The notes under the pieces are model-generated. The model was not told the origin of the DNA. It saw nothing but the letters and a program-made list of their open reading frames with translations, and made no database searches. The translations under genes were made by a program, and so were the position numbers. From Pseudomonas sp. BN411 (GTDB lineage: Bacteria; Pseudomonadota; Gammaproteobacteria; Pseudomonadales; Pseudomonadaceae): 42,971 nt of DNA. This document shows, one piece after another, positions 8,386 through 17,109 of the stretch. Position 1 is the stretch's first letter. The number at the start of each line of letters is the position of its first letter. The stretch is from positions 1 to 42,971 of the forward strand of contig NZ_SSOM01000077.1 of the NCBI RefSeq assembly GCF_029871235.1, given 5' to 3'.

Positions 8386-8964
8386 TCACTGCTGCTTGCG
8401 TTTGCGGAACTCGGCCACCTTATGCCTGTTGCCACACAGCGCCATGCTGCACCAGCGGCGGCGGTGGGACTTGGTGCGGTCGTAGAACCAGAGCACGCAG
8501 TCCGGGTGCTCGCATTCGCGTACCAGGTTGAAGTCGCCTTCCACCAGCAGCTCCGCCGCCGCCTCGGCCAGGGGTGCCAGGTACTGTTCGGCGGTGGCGC
8601 TCGTCCGCACCTTTTCCAGACGCAGGTCTCCGTTTGCCGACCAGTCCAGCCTCAGGTGGCTGGGCGTTCCCAGGAAACGATTGAGTACATCCGGCGCCCC
8701 CTGACCTCCCGCCTTGCGCTGCTCCACCAGTTCGCGCACCGCTTCACGCAGTGTCACCGCCGCCTTCAGCAACTCGCCCTTGGCGAAGCTCGCCTCGGGC
8801 AGACCCCAGCCAGTAAGGGCCAGCCAGGCCCGGACATCCTCATCGCTGCGCCAGAACTCAAGGGGAGCGCCATCCACCGCGGCCTGGGTGTTGAGCATGT
8901 CCAGCACGGGGTGGTCGGCCAATACGAAGGGTTCAAGGGGCGACGAGGAAGCGGCGGTGGTCAT
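8386..8964 (-). CDS. CGNR zinc-finger (ABATE-domain) probable regulator
   Basis: Protein of 192 residues. The N-terminal two-thirds (FVLADHPVLDMLNTQ onward) match the ABATE domain often called a putative stress-induced transcription regulator. The C-terminus carries ECEHPDC and RRWCSMALCGNRHKVAEFRKR, giving four Cys for zinc and the namesake CGNR. The ATG at 8964 has GGAGCG just upstream; a longer frame to 9039 would run through the control region. It is divergent from the alpha/beta hydrolase at 9143, and the 178 bp between them hold six GTAAC/GTTAC boxes, so it probably controls itself and the hydrolase. The target and signal are inferred only from this layout. Confidence 0.85.
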   Translation of the reverse strand: MTTAASSSPLEPFVLADHPVLDMLNTQAAVDGAPLEFWRSDEDVRAWLALTGWGLPEASFAKGELLKAAVTLREAVRELVEQRKAGGQGAPDVLNRFLGTPSHLRLDWSANGDLRLEKVRTSATAEQYLAPLAEAAAELLVEGDFNLVRECEHPDCVLWFYDRTKSHRRRWCSMALCGNRHKVAEFRKRKQQ

Positions 8965-8995
8965 GGTGACGCTCCGGAAAGTTGAATGGCGAAAG

Positions 8996-9130
8996 AGTAA
9001 CCCCATAAAGCACAAATGAACAGTTACGACGAATGGCACGAGTAACCGTTATTTATTCTATTGACAGGTTACTTTACGGAGCCATACTCAGCCCCCAGCA
9101 GTAACCCTCAATGTCTACTTTACAAGTTAC
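8996..9130. promoter_or_regulatory. Array of six GTAAC/GTTAC boxes in the divergent promoter
   Basis: AGTAAC boxes lie at 8996, 9041 and 9100, each followed by a GTTAC box 26-27 bp later (9023, 9068, 9126), giving three inverted pairs. The middle pair is the best: AGTAACC (9041-9047) and GGTTACT (9067-9073) are exact complements 19 bp apart. The array fills the space between the CGNR regulator and the hydrolase. Probable operators of the CGNR protein (inference). Confidence 0.6.
9061..9089 (+). promoter_or_regulatory. Sigma-70-like promoter of the alpha/beta hydrolase
   Basis: A consensus -35 TTGACA (9061-9066), a 17-bp spacer and ATACTC as a weak -10 (9084-9089). The GGTTACT box overlaps the start of the spacer, so a protein bound to the middle box pair would be expected to block RNA polymerase. 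Confidence 0.5.
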
Positions 9131-9142
9131 GGAGTGATCGCC

Positions 9143-10030
9143 ATGACCTCGCCCATCGTGCATACCCCGGTTCGCCACCAGTTCGTCGAAGCAGACGGTG
9201 TTCGCGTCTTCTACCGTGAAGCCGGAGACCCAGCCGCGCCCACGCTGCTGCTGGTGCACGGCTATCCCAGCTCGTCACACCAGTTCCGCGACCTGATCCC
9301 GCTGCTCGCCGACAAGTTCCACATCGTCGCGCCGGACCTGCCGGGGTTTGGCTTCACTGAAGTCCCCGCAGAGCGCGAATACCGTTACAGCTTCGATGCC
9401 CTGGCCGCCACCCTCGGGGCCTTCGCCGAGAAGCTGGGCCTCGAACGCTACGCCCTCTATGTGTTCGACTACGGCGCTCCCACCGGCCTGCGCTTGGCCC
9501 TGGCCCATCCCGAACGGGTCACCGGGCTGATCTCGCAGAATGGCAACGCCTACCTGGAGGGCCTGGGCGATGCCTGGGAGCCGATCCGCGCGTACTGGGC
9601 CCAGCCCGGCAACCCGGAACGTCGCAAGGTGGTGCACGATGCCGTACTGAACCTGGAAGGCACCCGCTGGCAATACGTGCATGGCGTGAAGGACCTGGCG
9701 CTGGTGGCCCCCGAGTCGTACTACCTGGATGCGCTGCTGATGGAACGCCCGGGCAACAAGGACATCCAGCTCGACCTGTTCCTCGACTACGCGAACAACC
9801 TGAAGCTCTATCCGGCGTTCCAGGCCTTCTTCCGCGATACCCGGCTGCCGACCCTGGTGATCTGGGGCGAGCACGATCCCTTCTTCATCCCGCCGGGCGC
9901 CGAGGCCTTCAAGCGCGACAACCCCAATGCGGTGGTAGAGCTGCTGGATACCGGGCACTTCGCGCTGGAAACCCATGTCGGCCATATCGCCCAGCGGATT
10001 CGTGAGGTGTTGGGGGATATTCCGGCCTGA
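9143..10030 (+). CDS. Alpha/beta hydrolase with Asp nucleophile (epoxide hydrolase / dehalogenase type)
   Basis: Soluble hydrolase of 295 residues. Seen: oxyanion-hole region LLLVHGYPSSSHQFRDLIP, APDLPGFGFTE, a nucleophile elbow YVFDYGAPTGLRLA with Asp instead of Ser, the acid in VIWGEHDPFF and the base in DTGHFALET. An Asp nucleophile places it with epoxide hydrolases and haloalkane or haloacetate dehalogenases rather than esterases; the substrate cannot be read from sequence. The ATG at 9143 has GGAG 8 bp upstream; an in-frame GTG at 9134 is too close to that site. Divergent from and probably controlled by the CGNR regulator. Confidence 0.85.
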   Translation: MTSPIVHTPVRHQFVEADGVRVFYREAGDPAAPTLLLVHGYPSSSHQFRDLIPLLADKFHIVAPDLPGFGFTEVPAEREYRYSFDALAATLGAFAEKLGLERYALYVFDYGAPTGLRLALAHPERVTGLISQNGNAYLEGLGDAWEPIRAYWAQPGNPERRKVVHDAVLNLEGTRWQYVHGVKDLALVAPESYYLDALLMERPGNKDIQLDLFLDYANNLKLYPAFQAFFRDTRLPTLVIWGEHDPFFIPPGAEAFKRDNPNAVVELLDTGHFALETHVGHIAQRIREVLGDIPA

Positions 10031-10054
10031 CCTTCCGGCACGGCCTGGATTTTT

Positions 10055-10148
10055 TGTGGGGGCGAATTCATTCGCGAAGCAGGCCGAAGGCCTGCCAACC
10101 ATGCCAGGGGCTGCTACGCAGCCTTCAGCGAATGAATTCGCCCCCACA
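10055..10148. repeat. REP palindrome pair (TGTGGGGGCGAATTC type)
   Basis: Starts TGTGGGGGCGAATTCATTCG and ends with its complement at 10148; an inner GCAGGCC-gaa-GGCCTGC stem lies within. It sits between the hydrolase stop and the TetR promoter and may also act as a transcription end for the hydrolase. Confidence 0.85.
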
Positions 10149-10183
10149 GTAGTACGGCCCCCAATTTTCGACATTCGTAGCGA

Positions 10184-10211
10184 TTGACCTTCTAGACGAT
10201 CAGTCTAAAAT
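10184..10211 (+). promoter_or_regulatory. tetR promoter with TAGAC-N5-GTCTA operator
   Basis: TTGACC (10184-10189), a 16-bp spacer and TAAAAT (10206-10211). The operator TAGACGATCAGTCTA (10193-10207) fills the spacer and touches the -10 box. The same TAGAC-N5-GTCTA arrangement precedes acuI, which points to the TetR protein binding both. Transcription would start about 3 bp before the ATG at 10221, and no ribosome-binding site is visible, so the tetR mRNA may be nearly leaderless. Confidence 0.7.
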
Positions 10212-10220
10212 CCCTTCCCC

Positions 10221-10853
10221 ATGACTGACATCCAACCCAAACCCCGTCGCGGCCGGCCGCCCAAGGTTGAACGCGATTTCGACGATACCCGTGCCGCACT
10301 GATCCGTTGCGGCATGGAAATCCTTACCGAGCAGGGTTTCATGTCCACCGGCATCGACGCGGTGCTCAAGCGCGTGGGCGTGCCCAAGGGCTCCTTCTAT
10401 CACTACTTCGACAGCAAGGAAGCCTTCGGCCAGGCAGTGCTGGAGAGCTACGCCGGCTACTTCGCCCACAAGCTGAACCGTTACCTGCTACAGGACGACG
10501 TGTCCCCGCTGCAGCGCCTCTGCAACTTCGTCGAGGACGCCAAGGCCGGCATGGTCAAGCACCAGTTCTGCCGGGGCTGCCTGGTGGGCAACCTGGGGCA
10601 GGAAGTGGCCATCCTGCCGGAGGGTTTCCGCCTGCAACTGGAAGCCATCCTGTGCAGTTGGCAGGACCGCCTGGCCGAGTGCCTGCGCGAAGCCCGCGCT
10701 GTTGGCGAGCTGTCGGCCAATGCGGACTGCGAGGGGCTGGCTGCGTTCTTCTGGATCGGCTGGGAAGGCGCCGTGCTGCGTGCCCGGCTGACGCGGGACA
10801 ACGTCCCGCTGGATGTGTTCTTCAAAGGTTTTATCGCCGGACTGCCGCGCTAG
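10221..10853 (+). CDS. acuR: TetR-family repressor (AcuR-like)
   Basis: Repressor of 210 residues. The basic N-terminus (KPRRGRPPKVERD) is followed by a TetR helix-turn-helix near residues 25-70: ALIRCGMEILTEQGFMSTGIDAVLKRVGVPKGSFYHYFDSKEAFGQAVL. The C-terminal ligand domain includes HQFCRGCLVGNLGQEV, common in AcuR-type regulators. It lies 65 bp upstream of the acuI-type reductase on the same strand. In Rhodobacter, AcuR represses acrylate/DMSP genes together with acuI. The pairing and the matching operators in front of both genes support that assignment; the acrylate signal itself is inferred. Confidence 0.78.
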   Translation: MTDIQPKPRRGRPPKVERDFDDTRAALIRCGMEILTEQGFMSTGIDAVLKRVGVPKGSFYHYFDSKEAFGQAVLESYAGYFAHKLNRYLLQDDVSPLQRLCNFVEDAKAGMVKHQFCRGCLVGNLGQEVAILPEGFRLQLEAILCSWQDRLAECLREARAVGELSANADCEGLAAFFWIGWEGAVLRARLTRDNVPLDVFFKGFIAGLPR

Positions 10854-10888
10854 CCCCCAGGGGCGGCGCGGTTTTTCGGGCCTATTTA

Positions 10889-10903
10889 TAGACGACTGGT
10901 CTA
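10889..10903. promoter_or_regulatory. TAGAC-N5-GTCTA operator upstream of acuI
   Basis: TAGACGACTGGTCTA at 10889-10903, 15 bp before the acuI ATG and just ahead of its ribosome-binding GGAGG. The arms are identical to those of the tetR operator. Repression of acuI by the TetR protein is the expected result. Confidence 0.7.
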
Positions 10904-10918
10904 ATTGGAGGTGTGAGC

Positions 10919-11902
10919 ATGTTCAACGCAATCCTGATCGAGAAGGACGAGGCCGGTTACCGCGCCCGCAATGCACAGCTGGACGAGGCGCAACTGCCCG
11001 AGGGCAACGTCACCGTTCGTGTGGACTACAGCACGCTGAACTACAAGGACGGCCTGGCCATCACCGGCAAGATCCCGGTGGTGCGGCAGTTCCCCATGGT
11101 GCCGGGCATCGATCTGGCTGGCACGGTGGAAGCCAGCGGCCACCCGGACTACAAGGTAGGCGACGCGGTGCTGCTCAACGGTTGGGGCGTGGGTGAAACC
11201 CATTGGGGCGGACTGGCCCAGAAGGCACGCCTGAATGGCGACTGGCTGATCCCGCTGCCCACCGCCTTCAGCCCGCGCCAGGCCATGGCCATCGGCACCG
11301 CCGGATACACCGCCATGCTCTGCCTGCTGGCCCTGGAACGTCATGGCCTGAAACCCGGCCAGGGCGACGTGCTGGTCACCGGTGCCAACGGTGGCGTGGG
11401 CAGCTTCGCTATCGCCCTGCTCGCCCGCCTCGGCTATCGCGTGGTGGCCGCCACCGGCCGTACCAGCGAAGCGGACTACCTGAAGGGCCTGGGCGCCGCC
11501 GAGATCATCGACCGCGCCGAGCTTTCCGAACCGGGCCGTCCGCTGGCCAAGGAGCGCTGGGTTGCCGCTATCGATTCGGTAGGCAGCCACACCCTGGCCA
11601 ACGTCTGCGCCGGCCTGCGCGCGGATGGCGCCGTGGCCGCCTGCGGCCTGGCCCAGGGCATGGATTTCCCCGCTACCGTGGCGCCCTTCATCCTGCGTGG
11701 CGTGAGCCTGCTGGGGATCAACAGCGTCACCCGCCCGCGCGCCGAGCGCATCGAAGCCTGGGACCGCCTGGCGCGGGACCTGGACTTCAAGCAGCTGGAC
11801 GCCATCACCCGCGAAATCGGCCTGGGCGATGCCGTCGCCGTGGCCGACGACCTGCTGGCCGGCAAGGTGCGCGGCCGCATAGTGGTGAACGTGAACGCCT
11901 AA
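10919..11902 (+). CDS. acuI: Acrylyl-CoA reductase, AcuI / YhdH family
   Basis: Medium-chain NADPH oxidoreductase of 327 residues that reduces acryloyl-CoA to propionyl-CoA, detoxifying acrylate-derived CoA esters. Seen: an N-terminal GroES-like fold with RVDYSTLNYKDGLAITGKIPVVRQFPMVPGIDLAGTV, GWGVGETHWGGLAQKA, and the nucleotide-binding VLVTGANGGVGSFAIALLARLGYRVVAATGR near residues 148-180. No zinc-ligand cluster is visible, as usual in this family. The ATG at 10919 is 5-8 bp after GGAGGTG; an in-frame GTG at 10913 is too close to that site. Paired with the TetR gene upstream. Confidence 0.88.
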   Translation: MFNAILIEKDEAGYRARNAQLDEAQLPEGNVTVRVDYSTLNYKDGLAITGKIPVVRQFPMVPGIDLAGTVEASGHPDYKVGDAVLLNGWGVGETHWGGLAQKARLNGDWLIPLPTAFSPRQAMAIGTAGYTAMLCLLALERHGLKPGQGDVLVTGANGGVGSFAIALLARLGYRVVAATGRTSEADYLKGLGAAEIIDRAELSEPGRPLAKERWVAAIDSVGSHTLANVCAGLRADGAVAACGLAQGMDFPATVAPFILRGVSLLGINSVTRPRAERIEAWDRLARDLDFKQLDAITREIGLGDAVAVADDLLAGKVRGRIVVNVNA

Positions 11903-11907
11903 CGCCG

Positions 11908-11930
11908 GAGGGCGCCGCTCAGGCGCCCTC
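11908..11930. terminator. Bidirectional terminator between acuI and the transducer gene
   Basis: A perfect 9-bp stem (GAGGGCGCC and GGCGCCCTC) with loop GCTCA. It follows the acuI stop by 5 bp and overlaps the last codons of the convergent transducer gene (stop at 11919). There is no long T-run. Confidence 0.6.
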
Positions 11931-12785
11931 TTCCAACAACCCCGCCATGCGCTGCGCCAGGCTCCGCTGCCCGGCCAGGCGCTGGACGATCCGCTCGACG
12001 ATCTCCACCCGCGCCGCCGCTCCCGCACGCATCTCACCCATGGCCTGCAGGGCGGCGGCGGATTTCTCCAGACCGGCGCGGGTGGAGCCGCTGACATGCT
12101 CCATCCCCGCCCTCGCATCGATGGCCGCCTTCTGCAAGCCTTCGGCGATCAGGCGGATCTGGCCACTGGACTCGTTGGCGCGCAGCGACAGGTTGCGCAC
12201 CTCGTCCGCCACCACGGCGAAGCCGCGTCCGTGGCTGCCGGCCCGTGCCGCCTCGATGGCGGCATTGAGCGCCAACAAGTTGGTCTGTTTTGCGATGTCC
12301 TGGATGCTCCCGACGATGGCGCCGATGCGCATGGACTGGCTGCCCAGCTCGTTGAATACCTGGCCGATATGCGCCATGTAGGCATCCAGCTCACCGATGG
12401 CACCGGCCGTGGCTTGCATGCTTTCTGCGCCCAGCTGCACCTTCTCGCCAGCCGCGCGGGCCAGGCTGTTGGCGTACTGCATGTCCGCTTCGCAGTGGAG
12501 GATGGCGTCGAGCAGCTCGCCCAGGGGTGCGTTCAGATGCATGTTCGAGGTGGCCGGTGCAGGCTCCGGACGGGATTCGCTGACGACCGGGCGCGCCGGC
12601 TCGTATACGGGAACCTCGACTCGCACCTCGACCAGCCAGGGCGGCTGCAGGTGGTAAAGCACGCCGCCTGCGGCGATGGCAATCAGGGACAGGCCCAGCA
12701 ACCACGCGCTGGTGGCGAGAAAGGCGAGAAGACAAAGAAGGACGCCACTGCCAAGCAACAGTGCGGCCAGGAGATTGCGGGGCAT
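11919..12785 (-). CDS. Short membrane chemotaxis-type transducer (MCP signalling domain)
   Basis: Protein of 288 residues. Two adjacent hydrophobic segments (about residues 3-25 and 28-46) are followed by a Pro/Glu-rich linker and an MCP signalling domain. The hairpin tip is clear: [27 protein letters not shown] and [18 protein letters not shown]. There is almost no periplasmic loop, no HAMP or PAS domain, and no C-terminal CheR-binding pentapeptide. It may sense something in the membrane or cytoplasm, or signal to a non-flagellar Che system. The ATG at 12785 has AAGGAG 8 bp upstream; a longer frame to 12839 enters a REP element. Convergent with acuI; no che genes nearby. Confidence 0.82.
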   Translation of the reverse strand: MPRNLLAALLLGSGVLLCLLAFLATSAWLLGLSLIAIAAGGVLYHLQPPWLVEVRVEVPVYEPARPVVSESRPEPAPATSNMHLNAPLGELLDAILHCEADMQYANSLARAAGEKVQLGAESMQATAGAIGELDAYMAHIGQVFNELGSQSMRIGAIVGSIQDIAKQTNLLALNAAIEAARAGSHGRGFAVVADEVRNLSLRANESSGQIRLIAEGLQKAAIDARAGMEHVSGSTRAGLEKSAAALQAMGEMRAGAAARVEIVERIVQRLAGQRSLAQRMAGLLEEGA

Positions 12786-12822
12786 CAAGAAAGCTCCTTC
12801 TACATTGCGGGATACAAGGTCC

Positions 12823-12921
12823 TGTAGGGGCGAATTCATTCACCAAGGGCAGCGCACTGCCCCATCTGGGCCTGAACGTGGCGGGCCTCCGGCCCGCCTG
12901 GCGATTGAAATCGCCCCTACA
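12823..12921. repeat. REP palindrome pair (TGTAGGGGCGAATTC type)
   Basis: Starts TGTAGGGGCGAATTCATTC and ends TCGCCCCTACA, with two inner short stems (GGGCAG...CTGCCC and GGCGGGCC...GGCCCGCC). Lies between the transducer promoter and the benF stop. Confidence 0.85.
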
Positions 12922-12963
12922 GGTAAAGCAGGCCGCGCCCATGCCAGGCAGCGGCACCCGATA

Positions 12964-14223
12964 TCAGAACAGCGTCCAGGTGTAAGACAGGATCAAGCGG
13001 TTCTCGTCGATATCGGTACGGTAGTTGGAGCGCGCGGTGACGTTACGCACGCGCACGCCCAGACCCTTGAGGGTGCCGCTCTGGACGGCGTAGCTGATGT
13101 CCAGGTCGCGCTCCCAGTCCTTGCCTTCGAAGCCGAGGCCCGTGTCCACGTTGTCACCAGTGATGTAGCGGGTGCTGGCCACCAGGCCGGGAATGCCGAG
13201 AGCGGCGAAGTCGTAGTCGTAGCGCGCCTGCCAGGAGCGTTCGTCGGCGAAGGCGAACTCGTAGGTCGGCACCTCGTTACCCAGGGGGCTGACGTTGGCG
13301 AACACCCGTGGGAAGGAGCTGTCGCCGAACATGGCCTGGTAGCCGACGAAGAAGGTGTGGCCGCCACGCTTGGCCGACAGCAGCGAGAAGAAAGCCTGGT
13401 TGTCGATGTCGCCGATCAGTTTCTTGCCATCCTCACTGGAGTCGAAGTAACCGACGTTGGCGCCCAGCACCCAGTCGCCCACCGGCTCACTGTGCTTGAG
13501 GCCGAAGAAGCGCTGGTCGTAGATGTCTTCCAGCTGCGCAAACCAGGCGCTGACCGTCGTGCGGTTGGCATTGAACGCGTAATCGGCACCCGCGTAGTTG
13601 AAGGCGTCGCTGGACGCCTGGCGCTGCGGCAGATGGCCGAGCATGGCCTGCATCTTGTCGTCGCCGGCCTCGTTGCGCAGGCTGGTACTGGTGAGGTGGC
13701 CGCCCTGCAGAGTCAACCCGGCGATCTCGTTGGAAGTGATGCTGGCGCCCTGGTAGCTGGGCGGCAGCAGGCGGATATCGCTGAACACCAGCACCGGCAG
13801 GTTGGGCTGCAGCTCGCCGGCCTTCAGCTCGGTCTTGGAGAAACGCATCTTCCCGGCCACGCCGAGGCGGCTGTATTCGTCAGCGGCTTCGCCGTCTTCC
13901 TGTACCGGCAGCAGGCCGGTGTTGACCCGGTCGGGGCTGCTGTCGAGCTTGATGCCGAGAGTGCCGATGGCATCCAGGCCGAAGCCCACCGGGCCCGGGG
14001 TGTAGCCGGACTTGAAGTTGAGGATGAAGCCCTGGGCCCACTCCTCGGCCTTGGACTGTTTGTTCGGGCCGACGATGTCCGAGTAATCACGGCTGAAGTA
14101 GTAGTTGCGCGCCTGCAGGGTCGCGGTGGAGTCGGCTATGAAACCTGACTCGGCGGCCTGGGCGAATCCGGCGCTCACGCCGGCGGAAAGCAGTACACAG
14201 AGTTTGCTTGTGTTGTGGGTCAT
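12964..14223 (-). CDS. benF: OprD-family outer-membrane porin, benzoate type
   Basis: Outer-membrane channel of 419 residues. A Sec signal peptide covers about residues 1-23 (ending FAQAA), then the OprD start [23 protein letters not shown]. The protein has alternating strand pattern, the [31 protein letters not shown] segment typical of the OprD/OpdK family, and ends in TWTLF, the terminal Phe used for outer-membrane assembly. It is the last gene of the ben cluster, 130 bp after benE, where P. putida carries benF. Benzoate uptake is inferred from this position; OprD porins are hard to assign by sequence. Confidence 0.85.
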   Translation of the reverse strand: MTHNTSKLCVLLSAGVSAGFAQAAESGFIADSTATLQARNYYFSRDYSDIVGPNKQSKAEEWAQGFILNFKSGYTPGPVGFGLDAIGTLGIKLDSSPDRVNTGLLPVQEDGEAADEYSRLGVAGKMRFSKTELKAGELQPNLPVLVFSDIRLLPPSYQGASITSNEIAGLTLQGGHLTSTSLRNEAGDDKMQAMLGHLPQRQASSDAFNYAGADYAFNANRTTVSAWFAQLEDIYDQRFFGLKHSEPVGDWVLGANVGYFDSSEDGKKLIGDIDNQAFFSLLSAKRGGHTFFVGYQAMFGDSSFPRVFANVSPLGNEVPTYEFAFADERSWQARYDYDFAALGIPGLVASTRYITGDNVDTGLGFEGKDWERDLDISYAVQSGTLKGLGVRVRNVTARSNYRTDIDENRLILSYTWTLF

Positions 14224-14353
14224 GTCGTCGCTCTTGTTTTTATAGGGACAGAACTCCCCCGCAGGCCCTCTTTCGGGGCCTCTGCACGCAAGTCGGGAGA
14301 GGTGTGGTGATGGCTGCGGACAGCTCCCGCAGCAGGTCCATCACCGGGTTCGG

Positions 14354-15568
14354 TCAGGGATTGGCTTCGAGTGCCTCCTCCCGTTCCGGTGTTGCCTGGG
14401 GCGCACGGCGCGCCTTCAGCAGCAGGTGGGCGAAGAGGCCGAAGATCAGCCCCCAGAAGGCCGCCGACAGTCCAAGGAAGGACATGCCGGAGGCCGTTAC
14501 CAGGAAGGTCACCAGTGCCGCCTCGCGGTCATCCGGTACCGCCATTGAGCCGGCCAGCGCACCGGCGATAGCGGCGAAAAGGGCCAGCCCAGCCAGGGCC
14601 GCAATCAGCTCCTTGGGAAAGGCGCTGAAGATGGACACCAGGGTGGCGCCGAAGATGCCCAGCAGCAGGTAGAACAGCCCGCCGATCACCCCGGCCACAT
14701 AGCGCTTGTCGCGGTCTTCGTGGGACTCGCGGCCGGTACAGATGGCGGCGGTGATCGCCGCCAGGTTCAGGCCGTGGCAACCAAACGGCGCCAGCAGCAG
14801 GCTGCCCAGAGCGCTGGCGGAAATGATCGGGCTGGCCGGGGTCTGGTAACCGTCGTTGCGCAGCACGGCGATGCCCGGCACGAACTGCCCGGTGAGGGCC
14901 ACCATCACCAGCGGCAAGGCGATGTTGAGCATCGCGTGCCAGCTGAATTCCGGCGCAATCCACACCGGCGTGGCGAAGCCGATCACCAGGGCCGAGGTGT
15001 TCAGCTCGCCCGCCGCGAACGCGAAGGCGCAGCCCACCACCAGCACGGCCATCACCGCATAGCGCGGCAGCAGGCGGCGGAACACCAGGTAGGTGACGAA
15101 CATCGCCAGCACCATTGCCGGTTTGTCCTTCAGCGAGACGAACAGCTGGGTGCCGAAGCTGAACAGGATGCCCGCCAGCATGGCTGCCGAGATCGCCGCC
15201 GGCAGCTTGCCGACGATGCGGTCGAAGGCGCCGGACAGTCCCACCAGCAGGATCAGCGCATTGGCCAGGATGTAGGCCCCCACCGCCTCGTTGAGACTGA
15301 TGTCCGGCAGCATCGATACCAGCAACGCCGAGCCGGGCGCCGACCAGGCGATCACGATGGGTACGCGGAAGCGGATGCTGAGCACGATGCCCAGCACCGC
15401 GCTGCCGATGGAGATGGCCCACACCCAGGAAGACAGCACCTCGGCTGGCAGCCCGGCGCTCTTGGCGGCCTGGAAGATGATCACCAACGGACCGGCGTAG
15501 GAGATCACCGTGGCGATGAATCCCGCCACCAGCGCGGACAGCGAGAAGTCCCTGAACAGACGGGTCAT
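14354..15568 (-). CDS. benE: Benzoate/H+ symporter BenE
   Basis: Inner-membrane carrier of 404 residues with about 11-12 hydrophobic segments. Diagnostic stretches include FSLSALVAGFIATVISYAGP near the N-terminus, IVIAWSAPGSALLVSMLPDISLNEAVGAYI, and FGCHGLNLAAITAAICTGRESHEDRDKRY near residue 285, which are typical of the BenE family. I use the ATG at 15568, where the family begins; the 41 codons upstream look like out-of-family leader. It lies between benK and benF on the minus strand and gives a second inner-membrane route for benzoate. Confidence 0.92.
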   Translation of the reverse strand: MTRLFRDFSLSALVAGFIATVISYAGPLVIIFQAAKSAGLPAEVLSSWVWAISIGSAVLGIVLSIRFRVPIVIAWSAPGSALLVSMLPDISLNEAVGAYILANALILLVGLSGAFDRIVGKLPAAISAAMLAGILFSFGTQLFVSLKDKPAMVLAMFVTYLVFRRLLPRYAVMAVLVVGCAFAFAAGELNTSALVIGFATPVWIAPEFSWHAMLNIALPLVMVALTGQFVPGIAVLRNDGYQTPASPIISASALGSLLLAPFGCHGLNLAAITAAICTGRESHEDRDKRYVAGVIGGLFYLLLGIFGATLVSIFSAFPKELIAALAGLALFAAIAGALAGSMAVPDDREAALVTFLVTASGMSFLGLSAAFWGLIFGLFAHLLLKARRAPQATPEREEALEANP

Positions 15569-15661
15569 GGCCTCGGTCCCTGAATCGTTCGACGTCGAGG
15601 CGCACGCCGCTGGGCGGCGGTGAAAGCGGCCATTTCGGCTCTCCTTTTTCTCATCGGGCAA

Positions 15662-15679
15662 GGGGCGCCGAAGCGCCCC
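15662..15679 (-). terminator. Hairpin after benK
   Basis: Stem GGGGCGC / GCGCCCC with a four-base loop, 9 bp past the benK stop. There is no T-run, so it may slow or protect rather than fully end transcription, allowing some read-through into benE. Confidence 0.4.
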
Positions 15680-15687
15680 GTGGTGGA

Positions 15688-17019
15688 TCAACCCTGTGCG
15701 GCGGTCGCCAACGGCGCGGCCTTGGGCTGGCGCTGGTTAACGAAGCACATGGCCAGGGCGGCGATGGCACCCGGAATGGCGAAGGCCATGAAGTTCAGTT
15801 GCAGCGGCAGGTTGATGCCCAGCAGCGCGCCACCCAGCAGCGGGCCGACGATGGCGCCGTTGCGGCCGATGCCCGAGGCCCAGCCGAGACCGGTGGAACG
15901 GAAGGCCAGCCCATAGAGTTGCGCGGCGGTGGCATACAGCAGGATCTGCGTGCCGATGGTGGTGGCGCCGGCGATGGCGATGAGCAGGTAGAGCACCGGG
16001 GTCGGGCTCTTGAAACCCAGCAGGCTGATGGACACGGCAGCGACGATGAAGAAGGCCACCACCACCCTGGGCAGGTTGAAGCGGTCACCCAGCCAGCCGC
16101 CAGCGATGGCACCGAACATGCCGCCGAAGTTCAGGGCCAGCAGGAACGACAGGCTGGAGCCCAGGCTGTAGCCGGCGTTGGCCATCAGTTTCGGCAGCCA
16201 GGAACTGAGCGCGTAGACCATCAGCAGGCAGCAGAAGAACGCCACCCAGATCATCAGGGTGTGCAGACCACGGCCTTCGCGGAAGAGTTCCAGCACCGGG
16301 GCGCCCTGCACTTTCACTTCGTTCAGGACCAGTTCGTCCTTGTCACTGATGGACGCTTGCGGGTCGATGCGCTTGAGGATGGCGCGAGCTTGCTCGGTGC
16401 GGCCCTGGCGCAGCAGGAAACCCACGGATTCCGGCAGGTACCAGAGGATCAGCGGCAGCAGCAGGAGCGGCAGCAGTGCGGCGAAGAACATGGCTTCCCA
16501 GCCGAAGCGCGGCAGCATGTAGATGCCCACGCCAGCCGACAGCATGCCGCCCAGGGAATAGCCGCTGAACATGATGGCCACCAGGGTGCTGCGCAGTTTC
16601 TTCGGTGCGTACTCGTTCATCAGCGCCACCACGTTGGGCATCAGCCCGCCGATGCCGAGGCCGGCGATGAAGCGGCAGATACCGAACTCGGTGGGCGAAC
16701 TGGCGAAACCATTGAGCACGGTGAAGCCGGAGAAGAGCACGAAGCAGATGGCGATCCCCTTTTTGCGGCCGATCTTGTCGGCCAGGGAACCGAAGGTCAG
16801 GGCGCCGAACATCATGCCGAACAGCGCATAGCTGCCCAGGGCACCGGCTTCCAGCGGGGTCAGGCCCCATTCCTTCATGAGCACGGGCAGGACCACGCCG
16901 TAGATGAACAGGTCGTAGCCGTCGAAGATGAGCAGGAGTGCGCACCAGCACATCACCATCCAGTGGAACGGTGTGAAGCGCGCGTTATCGATGATCTCGT
17001 GTACGTCGAGTTTTCGCAT
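15688..17019 (-). CDS. benK: Benzoate MFS transporter
   Basis: Aromatic acid:H+ symporter of 443 residues with 12 hydrophobic segments. The family motif LLIFDGYDLFIYGVVLP (DGYD in the first segment) and the loop motif FGSLADKIGRKKG are present, and LPESVGFLLRQGR lies before the central loop. The ATG at 17019 begins MRKLDVHEIIDNARFTPFHW, the usual BenK N-terminus. It lies after benD with a 188-bp gap containing a REP stem-loop, so its level may be set apart from benABCD. Confidence 0.93.
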   Translation of the reverse strand: MRKLDVHEIIDNARFTPFHWMVMCWCALLLIFDGYDLFIYGVVLPVLMKEWGLTPLEAGALGSYALFGMMFGALTFGSLADKIGRKKGIAICFVLFSGFTVLNGFASSPTEFGICRFIAGLGIGGLMPNVVALMNEYAPKKLRSTLVAIMFSGYSLGGMLSAGVGIYMLPRFGWEAMFFAALLPLLLLPLILWYLPESVGFLLRQGRTEQARAILKRIDPQASISDKDELVLNEVKVQGAPVLELFREGRGLHTLMIWVAFFCCLLMVYALSSWLPKLMANAGYSLGSSLSFLLALNFGGMFGAIAGGWLGDRFNLPRVVVAFFIVAAVSISLLGFKSPTPVLYLLIAIAGATTIGTQILLYATAAQLYGLAFRSTGLGWASGIGRNGAIVGPLLGGALLGINLPLQLNFMAFAIPGAIAALAMCFVNQRQPKAAPLATAAQG

Positions 17020-17109
17020 GGCATGTGTCTCTTTTGTTTTTGTTGTGTAGAAACCGCAGGGACGGGCGCGTGACGGTGCCCTTCCGGTAAAACGCCTGGC
17101 TCTGAATCT

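Noticed and set aside
12676-14148. A 490-codon open frame on the plus strand
   Set aside because: Antisense to the OprD porin and transducer genes and running through a REP element; the composition is that of reversed coding DNA.
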